A stretch of 64,000 nt of DNA from Roseicella frigidaeris (GCF_003258945.1 NZ_QLIX01000003.1:356019-420018), one strand, 5' to 3'. Shown: positions 1 to 10,180, counted from the first letter of the stretch. Notes: generated by a model from the letters alone, not told the origin. A program made the numbers and translations.

Positions 1-2
1 AG

Positions 3-284
3 ACGGCGCTGAAGATGATGCGGAACGCCGGGCCGGTGCGGGTGATGGAGCCGGAGGAGCTGGCCGGGCTCGACGCCGCGCCCTTCGGGCTGGATCCGCC
101 GGCGCTCCGGCTCGCTCTCTACGACGAGGCGGGCGCGGCGCTCGTCACGGCCTCGTTCGGCGCCCGCAATCCGGAGGAGTTCCTGCAATACATGCGGCTC
201 AAGGGCGATGCGCGGCTCTATCTCATGTCCCGCTTCGTCGGCGCCGAATGGGAGGCCGTGCTGACCGCCATGGCCGACCCGTGA
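3..284 (+). CDS. C-terminal fragment of a DUF4340-like protein (5' end outside the window)
   Basis: The reading frame is open from the first bases of the window and stops with TGA at 282-284, so only the last ~94 residues are visible. An internal ATG lies at position 15, but the frame continues upstream. The fragment carries a GLDPPALRL-type segment, then SFGARNPEEFLQY and an RLYLMSRF stretch. This pattern is seen in the beta-rich DUF4340 domain of envelope-associated proteins, often near ABC-type gliding/auxiliary transport genes. Its stop overlaps the GTG start of the next gene (GTGA), implying translational coupling. The family assignment rests on pattern recognition only; reality of the coding frame is much surer than the name. 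Confidence 0.55.
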   Translation, partial: TALKMMRNAGPVRVMEPEELAGLDAAPFGLDPPALRLALYDEAGAALVTASFGARNPEEFLQYMRLKGDARLYLMSRFVGAEWEAVLTAMADP

Positions 285-1345
285 CCTTCCGGCCGCGCCG
301 GGCCTGGCTGGCGCTGCTCGGCGGCCTCGCCCTGCTGCTGGCGTCCCTTTCCTGGTCCTCGGCGCATGTCGCCGGGCGCACCGGCTATGCCGATGTGAGC
401 CTGCTCGGCAGCACCCTGCGCTATCGCCTCACCCTCGGGCCGGATGCGCTGGCGCCGCTCGGGGGCGCCTATGACAGCCTGCCCTCCCTCATCGCGCGCC
501 ATGTCGAGATCCGCGCCGACGGCACGCCCTGCGCGCCGGTGCCCGGCGGCGTCGCGCCGCCCTCCGCCGAGCGCGCCTCCCTGGTCGCGACCGTCGACTA
601 TGCCTGCCCGGCGGGCATCGAACGCCTGACGCTGCGCGACGACCTCGTCGACCGGCTGGGCCCGGATTTCCACACCCTGGCGCGGATCGCGCTGCCGGAC
701 GCGGTCCGGCAATTCGTCTTCGAGCCGGATCGGCGCGTGGTCGAGATCGCCCTCGGCACGGCCGAAGCGGATCCCGCGCCCCCGATGGAGACGAGCGCGG
801 CGGCCTTCTTCCGGCTCGGCATCGAGCACATCCTGACCGGCTTCGACCACCTGCTGTTCCTCGGCGCGCTGCTGCTGCGCGGCGGCGGCCTCGGCAGCAT
901 CCTCGGCATCGTCACCGCCTTCACGCTGGCGCACAGCCTCACCCTCGCCCTCGCGGTGCTGCGCATCGTCTCGGTGCCGCCGGAGATCGTCGAGCCGCTG
1001 ATCGCGCTCTCGATCGTCTATGTCGCCGCCGAGAACCTGCTGCTGGCCCGGCCGTCCCGGCGGCGCTGGATCGAGGGCTTCGCCTTCGGCCTGGTGCATG
1101 GGCTGGGCTTCGCCGGCGCGCTGCTGGAGCTGGAGCTGCCGCGGGAGATGCTGGTCTGGTCCCTGCTGGCCTTCAACCTCGGCGTCGAGGCCGGGCAGCT
1201 CGCCGCCGTCGCCCTGCTGCTGCCGGTCCTGGCCTGGCTGCAGCGGGCCGGGCGCGGTCGCCGCGCCACCACCGTCCTGGCCGCGACGGTCCTGACGGCA
1301 GGCCTCGCCCTGCTGGCCGACCGGATCCTCCTCGCCCTCGGCTGA
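281..1345 (+). CDS. HupE/UreJ-like multi-pass membrane protein
   Basis: Predicted 354-residue membrane protein. The GTG start at 281 overlaps the previous stop; an ATG at 248 in the same frame would lie inside the upstream gene and spoil a clean signal peptide. Residues 1-30 look like a Sec signal (basic start, then a Leu/Ala core ending near SSAHVAG). A periplasmic domain of ~150 residues follows, then at least six membrane segments. The segments HILTGFDHLLFLGALLL, AFTLAHSLTLALAVL and FGLVHGLGFAGALLE carry the conserved His/Asp residues of HupE/UreJ_2 proteins, which are linked to nickel or other metal uptake. No hydrogenase or urease genes are visible here, so the substrate is unknown. Confidence 0.8.
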   Translation: MTFRPRRAWLALLGGLALLLASLSWSSAHVAGRTGYADVSLLGSTLRYRLTLGPDALAPLGGAYDSLPSLIARHVEIRADGTPCAPVPGGVAPPSAERASLVATVDYACPAGIERLTLRDDLVDRLGPDFHTLARIALPDAVRQFVFEPDRRVVEIALGTAEADPAPPMETSAAAFFRLGIEHILTGFDHLLFLGALLLRGGGLGSILGIVTAFTLAHSLTLALAVLRIVSVPPEIVEPLIALSIVYVAAENLLLARPSRRRWIEGFAFGLVHGLGFAGALLELELPREMLVWSLLAFNLGVEAGQLAAVALLLPVLAWLQRAGRGRRATTVLAATVLTAGLALLADRILLALG

Positions 1346-1420
1346 CCGCGCCCGCCGTAACGAGCGGCATTGCGCCTCGACGCCGACGGGGCGACGGCGC
1401 TACCGTGCCGACGCGGCATG

Positions 1421-1521
1421 GAGCATGCTGCGTTCACATGCGTTCACGCAGCATGCTCCAGCGTGTGGTTTTGCGAGCATCTTCACGCGTTCGGATGCGT
1501 CCATCCGAACGCGATCTGCTC
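1421..1521 (-). repeat. Composite palindromic repeat: 38-mer (D1) plus 47-mer (A1)
   Basis: Positions 1421-1458 form a 38-base palindrome with perfect 13-base arms (GAGCATGCTGCGT at 1421-1433, complement at 1446-1458). Positions 1475-1521 form a 47-base element whose core is a perfect 12-base stem (1486-1497 with 1502-1513) and whose ends read GAGCAGATC and GAAGATGCTC on the minus strand. A 16-base spacer lies between them. The same 47-mer/spacer/38-mer order recurs at 45150-45251. It sits in the gap between the HupE-like gene and atpD, about 25 bases before the ATPase start, so it could also influence that operon's leader. Confidence 0.85.
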
Positions 1522-1543
1522 CGGTCGCTCAAGGTGCGGGTGA

Positions 1544-3425
<1,882 letters not shown>

Positions 3426-3429
<4 letters not shown>

Positions 3430-3713
3430 CGGAAACCGAGGAGGCGGAGAAGGACCCGCTGTTCCGCTCCACCCGGCTGCGCGCGGCGCGCGAGCGGCAG
3501 GCGCGCCGGGAGGGGCCGCCGAGCGTGGCGCGCTACCTGGCGCAGATCGGCACGCTCGGCTGGATGATCGTCGTGCCGGCGCTGCTCGCCCTGTTCCTCG
3601 GGCGCTGGATCGACCGCAGCCTCGGGACCGGCATCTTCTGGAGCGCGCCGCTGTTGATGCTGGGCGTCGGGCTCGGCTGCTGGTCCGGCTGGCGATGGAT
3701 GCAGAAGCCATGA
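3426..3713 (+). CDS. atpQ: N-ATPase small membrane subunit AtpQ (AtpI/AtpZ-like)
   Basis: 95 residues, GTG start overlapping the atpC stop. A charged N-terminal arm of ~40 residues (many Arg/Glu) precedes two hydrophobic segments, around GTLGWMIVVPALLALFLG and APLLMLGVGLGCWSGWRW, joined by an RWIDRSLGTGIFW loop. This is the architecture of the ATPase gene 1/AtpI class. In N-ATPase operons the gene between atpC and atpR is called atpQ. Proposed roles are c-ring assembly or cation supply to the rotor; neither can be shown from sequence. Its stop overlaps the atpR start (ATGA). Confidence 0.85.
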
Positions 3714-3979
3714 GCACCCTGCTGCACCTCCTCTGGGTCCTGCCCGGCCTGCTGCTCGGCCTGCTGCATTTCCGCGGCCTGGAGCGGAACGCCGCGCTCT
3801 ACGCCGCCGGCCGCACGGGCCGGGGCCTGGCGCTGCAAGCGCTGCGCCTGGCGGCGACGGCGGGCGGCCTCGTCCTGGCGGCGCTGCAGGGCGCCTGGCC
3901 GCTGCTGGCGGTCGCAGCCGGGTGGCTGCTGGCCCGCTGCCTCCTCGTGCGGCCGCCGCCCCTGGCGGCCGGGGAATAG
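3710..3979 (+). CDS. atpR: N-ATPase small membrane subunit AtpR
   Basis: 89-residue, strongly hydrophobic protein with three predicted membrane segments (around LLHLLWVLPGLLLGLLHF, LRLAATAGGLVLAALQGA and PLLAVAAGWLLARCLLV). The ATG at 3710 overlaps the atpQ stop; the longer open frame running back to 3404 overlaps two genes and is not supported. Position between atpQ and atpB, size and topology match AtpR, a protein known only from N-ATPase operons and thought to help assemble or stabilise the Fo sector. The assignment relies on gene order more than on conserved residues. Confidence 0.85.
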   Translation: MSTLLHLLWVLPGLLLGLLHFRGLERNAALYAAGRTGRGLALQALRLAATAGGLVLAALQGAWPLLAVAAGWLLARCLLVRPPPLAAGE

Positions 3980-3984
3980 CCGCC

Positions 3985-4674
3985 ATGCAGTCGCCGCTCG
4001 AGACCCATCCGGCCTTCCATCTCGGCCCGCTGCCGCTCTCGGCGCCGGTCCTCGTCACCTGGGGCCTCATGCTGGCCCTGGCCGGCGGCAGCTGGCTGCT
4101 GACGCGCCGGCTGGCGCTGCGGCCGGGCAGGGCCCAGGCCGCCCTCGAGCTCGTGGTCGAGACCATCGACCAGCAGATCCGCGAGACGATGCGCGTCCCC
4201 GCCGAGCCCTATCTCGCGCTGATCGGCACCTTCTTCCTCTTCGTCCTGACTGCCAACTGGTCCTCCCTGGTGCCGGGGATCGAGCCGCCCACCGCCAGCA
4301 TCGAGACCGACGCGGCGCTCGCCCTCATCGTCTTCGTGGCGGTCATCGTCCATGGCGTGCGCGTGCGCGGGTGGCGCGGCTACCTGCGGAATTTTCTCTA
4401 TCCCAACATCCTCATGGCGCCGCTCAACATCCTCGAGACTCTCACCCGCAGCTTCGCCCTGATGGTGCGGCTCTTCGGCAACGTGATGAGCGGCGTCTTC
4501 GTCATCGGCATCGTGTTGTCCCTCGTCGGCTTCCTGGTGCCGGTCCCCCTGATGGCGCTGGAGCTGCTGACCGGCGCCGTGCAGGCCTACATCTTCAGCG
4601 TGCTGGCCATGGTCTTCATCGGCGGTGCCGTCGAGGGGGAGCCGGGCGAGGCACGGGAGAGGAACGACAGATGA
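3985..4674 (+). CDS. atpB: N-type ATP synthase subunit a (AtpB)
   Basis: 229 residues; ATG 3985 lies 5 bases after the atpR stop. Stator ion-channel subunit a. The essential Arg of the half-channel helix is visible in MVRLFGNVMSG (about residue 162), followed by a C-terminal membrane helix with QAYIFSVLAMVFIGGAVEG, the usual AYIF(S/A)xL signature. Five to six membrane segments are apparent. The protein ends in a short charged tail and its stop overlaps the ATG of atpE. With the c-ring it forms the ion path, Na+ or H+ (see the atpE entry). Confidence 0.95.
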   Translation: MQSPLETHPAFHLGPLPLSAPVLVTWGLMLALAGGSWLLTRRLALRPGRAQAALELVVETIDQQIRETMRVPAEPYLALIGTFFLFVLTANWSSLVPGIEPPTASIETDAALALIVFVAVIVHGVRVRGWRGYLRNFLYPNILMAPLNILETLTRSFALMVRLFGNVMSGVFVIGIVLSLVGFLVPVPLMALELLTGAVQAYIFSVLAMVFIGGAVEGEPGEARERNDR

Positions 4675-4916
4675 ACCTGATCGAGGTCGCAAGCATCCTC
4701 GGGGCCGCCTTCGCCGTGGCGATCGGCGCCATCGGCCCGGCGCTTGGCCAGGGGCGCTCGATCGCGGCGGCCATGGATGCCATCGCGCGGCAGCCGGAAG
4801 CGGCCAATGTCGTCTCGCGCACCCTCTTCGTCGGCCTCGCCATGATCGAGACCTGCGCGATCTACTGCCTGGTCATCGCCCTGCTGCTGCTCTTCGCCAA
4901 CCCCTTCCGGGGCTAG
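4671..4916 (+). CDS. atpE: N-type ATP synthase subunit c (AtpE)
   Basis: 81-residue hairpin of two membrane helices joined by the polar loop ARQPEA (residues 39-44). The ion-binding carboxylate is Glu60 in AMIETCAIYCL; helix 1 has Gln27 in GPALGQG. In the Na+-type c-ring of Ilyobacter the ligands include a Gln at the GQG position, the Glu, and Ser-Thr following it (EST). Here Gln and Glu are kept, Ser is replaced by Thr61 and Thr by Cys62, and the following Tyr65 is kept. This is mostly Na+-like but not identical. ATG 4671 overlaps the atpB stop. Confidence 0.96.
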   Translation: MNLIEVASILGAAFAVAIGAIGPALGQGRSIAAAMDAIARQPEAANVVSRTLFVGLAMIETCAIYCLVIALLLLFANPFRG

Positions 4917-4919
4917 CCG

Positions 4920-5681
4920 ATGCATATCGACTGGTGGACCCTGGGCCTCCAGGCCATCAATGTCCTCGTGCTGGTCTGGCTACTGCGGCACTTCCTCTTC
5001 CAGCCCATCAAGGCGGTGATCGAGGCGCGGCGCGCCGCCGCCGCCGGCCTGCTGCAGGAGGCGGAGACGGCGCGTGCCGCGGCGCAGGCGGAGCTGGCCT
5101 CCGTCGAGGCCAGGCGGCGGGACTTCCAGCGGGAGGGCGACGCCATCCTCACCGCGGCGCATGCCCAGGCGGCCGCGGAGCGCAAGGCGATGCTCGACCA
5201 GGCGCGCGGCGAAGCCGGGCGCATCCTGGCCGAGGCGCATGCCGTGCTCGACCGGGACCGCGCGGCGCAGCGCAAGACGCTCGAGGCCGAGGCGGGCGAG
5301 CTTGCCGTCGCGATGGCCCGCCGCCTGCTCGACCTGCTGCCGCCGCGGCAGGTCACGCTGGCCCTGCTCGACGGCCTGGCGACGGAGATCGACCAGTTGC
5401 AGGAGGCCGCGAGGCGGGACCTCGCCACCGCCGACGCCATCGTCATCGCCACCGCGACGCCGCTGGCGCCGGAGATCCAGGCGCAATGGCGGGACCACGT
5501 GGCGCAGCGGCTCGGCGCCGGGCCGCGCCTCGAATTCCGGCACGAGCCGGCCCTGATCGCCGGCGTCGAGCTGCGCGGGCCGCACACCCTGCTGCGCCGC
5601 AACTGGCGCGCCGACCTGGAACGGCTGGCACGCGCCCTCCCCCTCGCCCCGCAGGTCCGCGATGTCCAGCAGCTGGCTTGA
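4920..5681 (+). CDS. atpF: N-type ATP synthase subunit b (AtpF), long form
   Basis: 253 residues, about 90 more than an ordinary b subunit. One membrane helix at residues 5-25 is followed by a long Ala/Glu/Arg-rich coiled coil from about 35 to 140. A C-terminal domain of ~110 residues comes next, with [20 protein letters not shown], a pattern like the strand-helix region of delta subunits (which bind the top of F1). No separate delta gene exists in the operon, as in other N-ATPases, so this extension may stand in for delta; that is inference. The start ATG is 3 bases after the atpE stop and the 3' end overlaps atpA by 20 bases. Confidence 0.93.
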   Translation: MHIDWWTLGLQAINVLVLVWLLRHFLFQPIKAVIEARRAAAAGLLQEAETARAAAQAELASVEARRRDFQREGDAILTAAHAQAAAERKAMLDQARGEAGRILAEAHAVLDRDRAAQRKTLEAEAGELAVAMARRLLDLLPPRQVTLALLDGLATEIDQLQEAARRDLATADAIVIATATPLAPEIQAQWRDHVAQRLGAGPRLEFRHEPALIAGVELRGPHTLLRRNWRADLERLARALPLAPQVRDVQQLA

Positions 5682-7170
5682 GGAGACGCGCCGCCGCGTC
5701 GAGGCCGCCGACCTGACCCCCGAACGGGAGGAGATCGGGCGGGTGGAGCGGGTCGGGGACGGCATCGCCCTGGTCTCCGGCCTGCCTCGGGCCCGGCTCT
5801 CCGAGGTGCTGCGCTTCGACAAGGGGCAGCTCGGCTTCGCCCAGGTCCTGGAAGCGGACCGCATCGGCTGCGTGCTGCTGGACGACGACACCGGCATCGA
5901 GGCGGGCGACGTGGTGCACGGCACGGGAGAGGTGGTGCGCGTCCCGGTCGGGGAGGCGCTGCTCGGGCGGGTCGTCGATCCGCTCGGCCGGCCGCTGGAT
6001 GGCGGCGAGGCCCCGGCCGCGACCGGGCGCGCGCCCATCGAGCGGCCGGCGCCGAGCATCATCGACCGCGCGCTGGTGACGGAGCCGGTGCAGACGGGCC
6101 TGCTGGTGGTCGATGCCCTCTTCGCGCTCGGGCGCGGGCAGCGCGAGCTGATCGTCGGCGACCGCACGACCGGCAAGACCGCGGTCGGGGTCGACACGAT
6201 CATCGCCCAGCAGGCGAGCGACATGGTGTGCGTCTATGTCGCCATCGGCCAGAAATCGGCCACCGTGGCGCGGGTGATCGACGCGGTCCGCCGGCACGGC
6301 GCGCCCGAGCGGTGCCTCTTCGTCGTCGCCGGCGCGGCCGACGCGCCCGGCCTGCAATGGATCGCGCCCTTCGCCGCCTTCACCATGGCCGAGTATTTCC
6401 GCGATCGCGGCCAGCACGCCCTGATCGTCGTCGACGATCTGACCAAGCACGCCGCGACGCATCGGGAGATCGCCCTGCTGACGGGCCAGTCGCCGGGGCG
6501 CGAGGCGTTTCCCGGCGACATCTTCTATCTGCATTCCCGGCTGCTGGAGCGGGCCGGGAAGCTCTCGCCCGAGCTCGGCGGCGGCTCGCTGACCGCCCTG
6601 CCCATCGCCGAGACCGAGGCCGGCAACCTCAGCGCCTATGTCCCGACCAACCTGATCTCCATCACCGACGGCCAGATCGTGCTCGATGCCGGCCTGTTCC
6701 ATGCCGGGCAGAAGCCGGCCGTCGATGTCGGCACCAGCGTGAGCCGCGTCGGCGGCAAGACCCAGGCGCCGGCGCTGCGCCAGGTCTCGGGCACGCTGCG
6801 GCTGGACTACACCCAGTTCCTCGAGCTGGAGAGCTTCACGCGCTTCGGCGGCGTGTCCGACAACCGCGTCCGGATGCAGCTCGCGCGCGGCGAGCGGATG
6901 CGCCTGCTGCTGAGCCAGCCGCGCTTCGCCGCGCTGCGCATGGTCGACGAGGTCGCGCTCGCCCTGGCATTGCGCGAGGGGTTGCTCGATGCCCTGGCGG
7001 CGCCGCAGATCGCCGCCTTCCGCCAGGCCCTGCCGGCCTGGCTCGACGCGCAGGCGCCGGCGCAGGTCGAAGCCATCGGCCGCACGCGGCAGCTCGACGC
7101 GGCCAACCGCGCGGCGCTGCTCGCCGCCCTCCGCACCCTTGCCGGGCGGCAGGCCGGGCCGGCGCCGTGA
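5662..7170 (+). CDS. atpA: N-type ATP synthase subunit alpha (AtpA)
   Basis: 502-residue non-catalytic nucleotide-binding subunit. The Walker A loop [10 protein letters not shown] is near residue 166, followed by [12 protein letters not shown] and the family motif [19 protein letters not shown] near the catalytic-interface Arg. The ATG at 5662 lies inside the last codons of atpF (20-base overlap). The N-terminus begins [16 protein letters not shown], shorter than in house-keeping alpha subunits, consistent with the N-ATPase group. Pairs with AtpD in the alpha3beta3 hexamer. Confidence 0.96.
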   Translation: MSSSWLEETRRRVEAADLTPEREEIGRVERVGDGIALVSGLPRARLSEVLRFDKGQLGFAQVLEADRIGCVLLDDDTGIEAGDVVHGTGEVVRVPVGEALLGRVVDPLGRPLDGGEAPAATGRAPIERPAPSIIDRALVTEPVQTGLLVVDALFALGRGQRELIVGDRTTGKTAVGVDTIIAQQASDMVCVYVAIGQKSATVARVIDAVRRHGAPERCLFVVAGAADAPGLQWIAPFAAFTMAEYFRDRGQHALIVVDDLTKHAATHREIALLTGQSPGREAFPGDIFYLHSRLLERAGKLSPELGGGSLTALPIAETEAGNLSAYVPTNLISITDGQIVLDAGLFHAGQKPAVDVGTSVSRVGGKTQAPALRQVSGTLRLDYTQFLELESFTRFGGVSDNRVRMQLARGERMRLLLSQPRFAALRMVDEVALALALREGLLDALAAPQIAAFRQALPAWLDAQAPAQVEAIGRTRQLDAANRAALLAALRTLAGRQAGPAP

Positions 7171-8018
7171 CCGACCGGCTGGCGGAGATCTCGGCGCGGC
7201 TCGACACGGTCCGCCAGCTGGGCACGGTGGTCGGCGCCATGCGCGGCATGGCGGCCGCGCGCGCCCAGCAGAGCCGCAACCTGCTGCCGGCGATCCGCAC
7301 CTATGCGCAGGTCGCGGCCGATGCCATGGCGCAGGCGCTCGCCCTGGTGCCGGACCGGGCCGCAGGGCCCGCCGGCGCCTCCGGCCCGCCCGGCCTCGTC
7401 GCCTTCTGCGGCGAGCAGGGATTCGCCGGCGCCTTCACCGAGCGGGTCCTGGAAAGGCTCGGGCAGCAGGCCGGCGGCGCGCTGCTGTTCCTCATCGGCA
7501 CGCGCGGCGTCGCGCGCGCCGCCGAACGGGGCCTGCCCGCGGCCTGGAGCGCCCCGATGGCCTCGCATGTCGATGGCCTGCCGCGCCTGGCCCGCCGGCT
7601 CGGCGAGGCCCTCTACGCCGCCATCCGCGACCGCGGCCTGTCGCGCATCGACATCATCCTGCCGGACTGGGGCCAGGACCGCGGCCTGCAGGTCGAGACG
7701 CGCGCCCTGCTGCCGCTGGACCACCGCCGCTTCCACGGCCGCCCCGCCGCGCAGCCGCCGCTCGTCAACCTGCCGCCGAGGCAGCTCGTCGAGGGATTCG
7801 CGGAGGAATACGTCCATGCGCTGCTGCAGGAGGCGGTGGCCATCGCCTTCGCCGCGGAGAACGAGGCCCGCGTCGCGGCCATGGCATCGGCGCGCAGCAA
7901 CATCGAGCGCATGCTGGCGGAGCTCGGCACCGAGGAGCGGCAGATCCGGCAGGACAGCATCACCGCCGAGGTGATCGAGCTCGCCGGCGCGGCGCGCGGC
8001 ACGGCGGCGCCGCGTTAG
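7167..8018 (+). CDS. atpG: N-type ATP synthase subunit gamma (AtpG)
   Basis: 283-residue rotor shaft. It has the two terminal helices expected: near the N-terminus [20 protein letters not shown] and near the C-terminus [18 protein letters not shown], which form the coiled coil inside the alpha/beta hexamer. A Rossmann-like domain lies between them, with [11 protein letters not shown]. Start is a GTG overlapping the atpA stop. It is the last gene of the operon. The TAG stop (8016-8018) runs into a 47-base palindromic repeat whose first G is the last base of the stop codon. Confidence 0.94.
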   Translation: MTDRLAEISARLDTVRQLGTVVGAMRGMAAARAQQSRNLLPAIRTYAQVAADAMAQALALVPDRAAGPAGASGPPGLVAFCGEQGFAGAFTERVLERLGQQAGGALLFLIGTRGVARAAERGLPAAWSAPMASHVDGLPRLARRLGEALYAAIRDRGLSRIDIILPDWGQDRGLQVETRALLPLDHRRFHGRPAAQPPLVNLPPRQLVEGFAEEYVHALLQEAVAIAFAAENEARVAAMASARSNIERMLAELGTEERQIRQDSITAEVIELAGAARGTAAPR

Positions 8019-8064
8019 AGCAGATCCCGTTCGCGGGGAAACCCTCGGACGGGCGAAGAGGCTC
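8018..8064 (+). repeat. 47-base palindromic repeat, copy A2
   Basis: Exactly 47 bases, beginning GAGCAGATCC and ending GAAGAGGCTC (one base different from GAAGATGCTC of other copies). The centre can fold: CCCGTTCG pairs with CGGACGGG allowing one G-U, with an inner GGG/CCC pair around AAA. It starts on the last base of the atpG stop codon. It is the most diverged of the four copies at 1475, 8018, 18208 and 45150. Confidence 0.75.
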
Positions 8065-8167
8065 CGAAGGCGACACCAGTCTTTGCTTCAGCGGCCTGCC
8101 GGTCCGCGAGGCCCGTGGGTTGACCCACGAACCTCGCGGGCAGGAGATCATACTCGGCGCACGCCGT

Positions 8168-8291
8168 GCTGGCCCGCGGCCCGCAGGGCCAAGCGCCCGA
8201 GCGGGCGCCGCCGCCAGTGCGGCGAAGCCCAGGCAAAGCGGAGGGTTGCGCCCGGCATCCGAGGGCGCAGGACGGTGAAACCGTCCTGCGC
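8168..8291 (+). repeat. Convergent-gap repeat family B, copy B1, with terminal hairpin
   Basis: The stretch from TGCTGGCCCGCGGCCCGCA at about 8168 to 8261 matches, with substitutions, 22491-22582 and (reverse-complemented) 29058-29127. Shared landmarks are GCGCCCGA-CGGGCGCCG, GCCCAGGCAAA, GGAGG-TTGCGCC and GGC. It is followed by a perfect 12-base inverted repeat with a GAA loop (GCGCAGGACGGT at 8265-8276, complement at 8280-8291). That hairpin ends 7 bases before the stop of the convergent hydrolase gene and could terminate transcription from either side. A GTGGGTTGACCCAC palindrome lies upstream near 8112. Confidence 0.75.
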
Positions 8292-8297
8292 TCGGCA

Positions 8298-9668
8298 TCA
8301 GGCGGCGGTCTTCGCGGCCTTCACGGTGAAATCGACCGAACCGGTCGTACCGAGGGTCGCGACGGTGCCGTCGACCTCCTCGCCGTTCAGCGAGAGACCA
8401 TCGACATGCAGGTTGCGGTCGGTGTCGCTGCTGCCGCCCCAGGCATCGTTGAGGAAGGTCACGGTGATCGTCTGGGCGTCGTCGCCGAAATCGCCCAGCA
8501 GGGTGACGGTGTCGCTGCCGGTGCCGTAGGCGGCGCCGGCGGTGAGGGTATCGCCCACCTGGATGCCGTCGACCGCGATGGTGTACTGGGCGCTGCCCTG
8601 ATAGGCGTCCTGCGAGATCTTCAGCACCAGCGCGTCGCTGCCGCTGCCGAGCGTCGCCGTCACGGGCTCGGTCGTGACGATGGGCGCGGCCTCCGCCGGG
8701 GATGCGAGCGCCGCGGCCGCGAACACGTCATAGGCGGCCTTGTGCGAGCCGTCAGTATGGACGAGGCCGAAGAAGCTCTCGGTCGAGTAGCCGGACCAGC
8801 TGTCGCTGCCGCGGTCCTTGTAGGAGTAGTAGAGGATCGGGCCGGCCCAGGCGGTGTCCTTCTGGAAGTCGATCGCCTGCTGCAGCATGGTGGCCTGGTC
8901 GGCCTCGCTGACGGCGCCGCTGCCGCCATCGGTGGGCGCGCCGAACTCGGTCATCCAGATCTGCTTGTCGGCGTCGCCATTGGCCACCATCAGGTCGCGG
9001 ATGCCATCCTGCATGATCTGGAAGCCGTTCCAGGACGCCGCGTCATCCGGCGTCAGCGGCCAGGAATAGGGGTGGAAGCCAACGGCGTCGAAATAGCCTT
9101 CGGCGCCGTTGGCGTACATCTGCTGCAGGAAGGAGACGGCGCTCTGCCAGCCGCTGCCCGAATCCGGGGCGGGGGAGAGGCCGCCCGAGATGACGAAGTC
9201 ATTGCCATCGACCGATTTGATGGCGGTGTAGGCGGCCTTCAGGATCTGGGTATAGGCGGCGGCATCGGGCTGGCCGCCCCAGAAGCCGGAGAGGTTCTGC
9301 TCGTTCCAGATCTCCCAATAGTCGACTCGGTCGCCGAAATGCTGCGCGGCGGCCCTGGCGAAATCGCCATAGGCATCGACATTCGCGGCCACGCCGCCGC
9401 TGTCCTGCACCCAGGAGGGCAGGCCGAGCAGCTCGCCGATGACCTCGAGCCCATGCGCCGTTGCGGCGTCGACCACGCGATCGACGGTGGACCAGTCATA
9501 GTCGCCATTGGCCGTTGGCTTGACCAGGTCCCACCAGAAGTCGGTGCGCAGCCAGGTGGCGCCCGTCGCCTTGTAGTCGGCCAGTTCCGCGCTCAGCTGG
9601 TCGTCGCTCAGGGTCGACAGTTCGCCGAGCGGGGTCGCGAAGCCAAGGGAGCCGAGTGTCGTCGCCAT
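8298..9668 (-). CDS. Clan GH-A glycoside hydrolase with C-terminal carbohydrate-binding domain
   Basis: 456 residues. The first ~330 form a (beta/alpha)8 hydrolase: RTDFWWDLVKP, then YWEIWNEQNLSGFW with the acid/base Glu after Asn (family NE motif), and IWMTEFGAPT with the likely nucleophile Glu. This pattern fits GH39/GH5-like endo-glycosidases; the exact family is unresolved. Residues ~340-456 hold a beta-sandwich resembling CBM60-type xylan-binding modules, with LVLKISQDAYQGSAQY, VDGIQVG, and VTFLNDAWGGSSDTDRNLHV. There is no N-terminal signal peptide (MATTLGSLGFATPL), so export, if any, may be by a type I system. The ATG at 9668 is preceded by CCTGGAGG. It stands alone with a lower-GC upstream region. 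Confidence 0.85.
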   Translation of the reverse strand: MATTLGSLGFATPLGELSTLSDDQLSAELADYKATGATWLRTDFWWDLVKPTANGDYDWSTVDRVVDAATAHGLEVIGELLGLPSWVQDSGGVAANVDAYGDFARAAAQHFGDRVDYWEIWNEQNLSGFWGGQPDAAAYTQILKAAYTAIKSVDGNDFVISGGLSPAPDSGSGWQSAVSFLQQMYANGAEGYFDAVGFHPYSWPLTPDDAASWNGFQIMQDGIRDLMVANGDADKQIWMTEFGAPTDGGSGAVSEADQATMLQQAIDFQKDTAWAGPILYYSYKDRGSDSWSGYSTESFFGLVHTDGSHKAAYDVFAAAALASPAEAAPIVTTEPVTATLGSGSDALVLKISQDAYQGSAQYTIAVDGIQVGDTLTAGAAYGTGSDTVTLLGDFGDDAQTITVTFLNDAWGGSSDTDRNLHVDGLSLNGEEVDGTVATLGTTGSVDFTVKAAKTAA

Positions 9669-10180
9669 GCAGCGCGATGCCTCCAGGAGGGGTTCGGATC
9701 ATCTACTCAGAGTTGATGCTCTTTGGATGCGCGCTACTAACAGGGCTATTTTTCAACAATCAAGGGAATTTGAAAGTGAAATTTCCTCTCTTTGGTCGGT
9801 AACTCTCGGTATCACCAGTCTCGTCCTGATATCGCAATAAAATACCGGCGCGAGGATTAGGGCTCGAATCGGCGTGGTCGCCGTGATGTTCATGCGCGGC
9901 GTGCCATGTTTCAGGGCCGGTCCTGCCGCGCCTGGCCGAGAGCCCTCCATGGATTCCATTTCTATTTCAGAATTACCCGCCGCGGCGCCCTGCGCCGCAT
10001 CGCGGCGCAGCAAATGCGGCGCCGCAGCGTTACATCCCAGGATGCGGAGGGCGCCTGTCGCCTGACGCCCCGCCGAGGGAAACGGAGCAGGAACGACGCC
10101 CTCCCCTCCGGTCGCCAGCGGGACAGCAAGGTCCGCGTCGCTTCACCGGCCGGTCGGCGCGGCTTCGGATGAGGAGGGAG
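9669..10180. other. Lower-GC intergenic region upstream of the hydrolase gene
   Basis: About 500 bases without a convincing gene. Positions ~9730-9860 are clearly AT-richer than the rest of the window (runs such as TATTTTTCAACAATCAAGG). That is where the promoter of the minus-strand hydrolase should lie, but no clear -35/-10 pair could be fixed. Short frames on both strands here have no family features or good ribosome sites and were left out. Confidence 0.5.

Noticed and set aside
8301..9716. Plus-strand frame of ~470 residues opposite the glycoside hydrolase
   Set aside because: Gly/Ala/Val/Arg-rich antisense frame with no motifs; the minus-strand hydrolase has catalytic motifs and a ribosome site.
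9730..9800. A sigma-70 promoter for the hydrolase (TTGATT on the minus strand with a box 17 bases later)
   Set aside because: The would-be -10 box (TTAGTA) agrees with the consensus at too few positions.
9753..10013. Minus-strand 86-residue frame in the lower-GC gap
   Set aside because: No ribosome site, no recognisable motif, and amino-acid composition typical of non-coding sequence.
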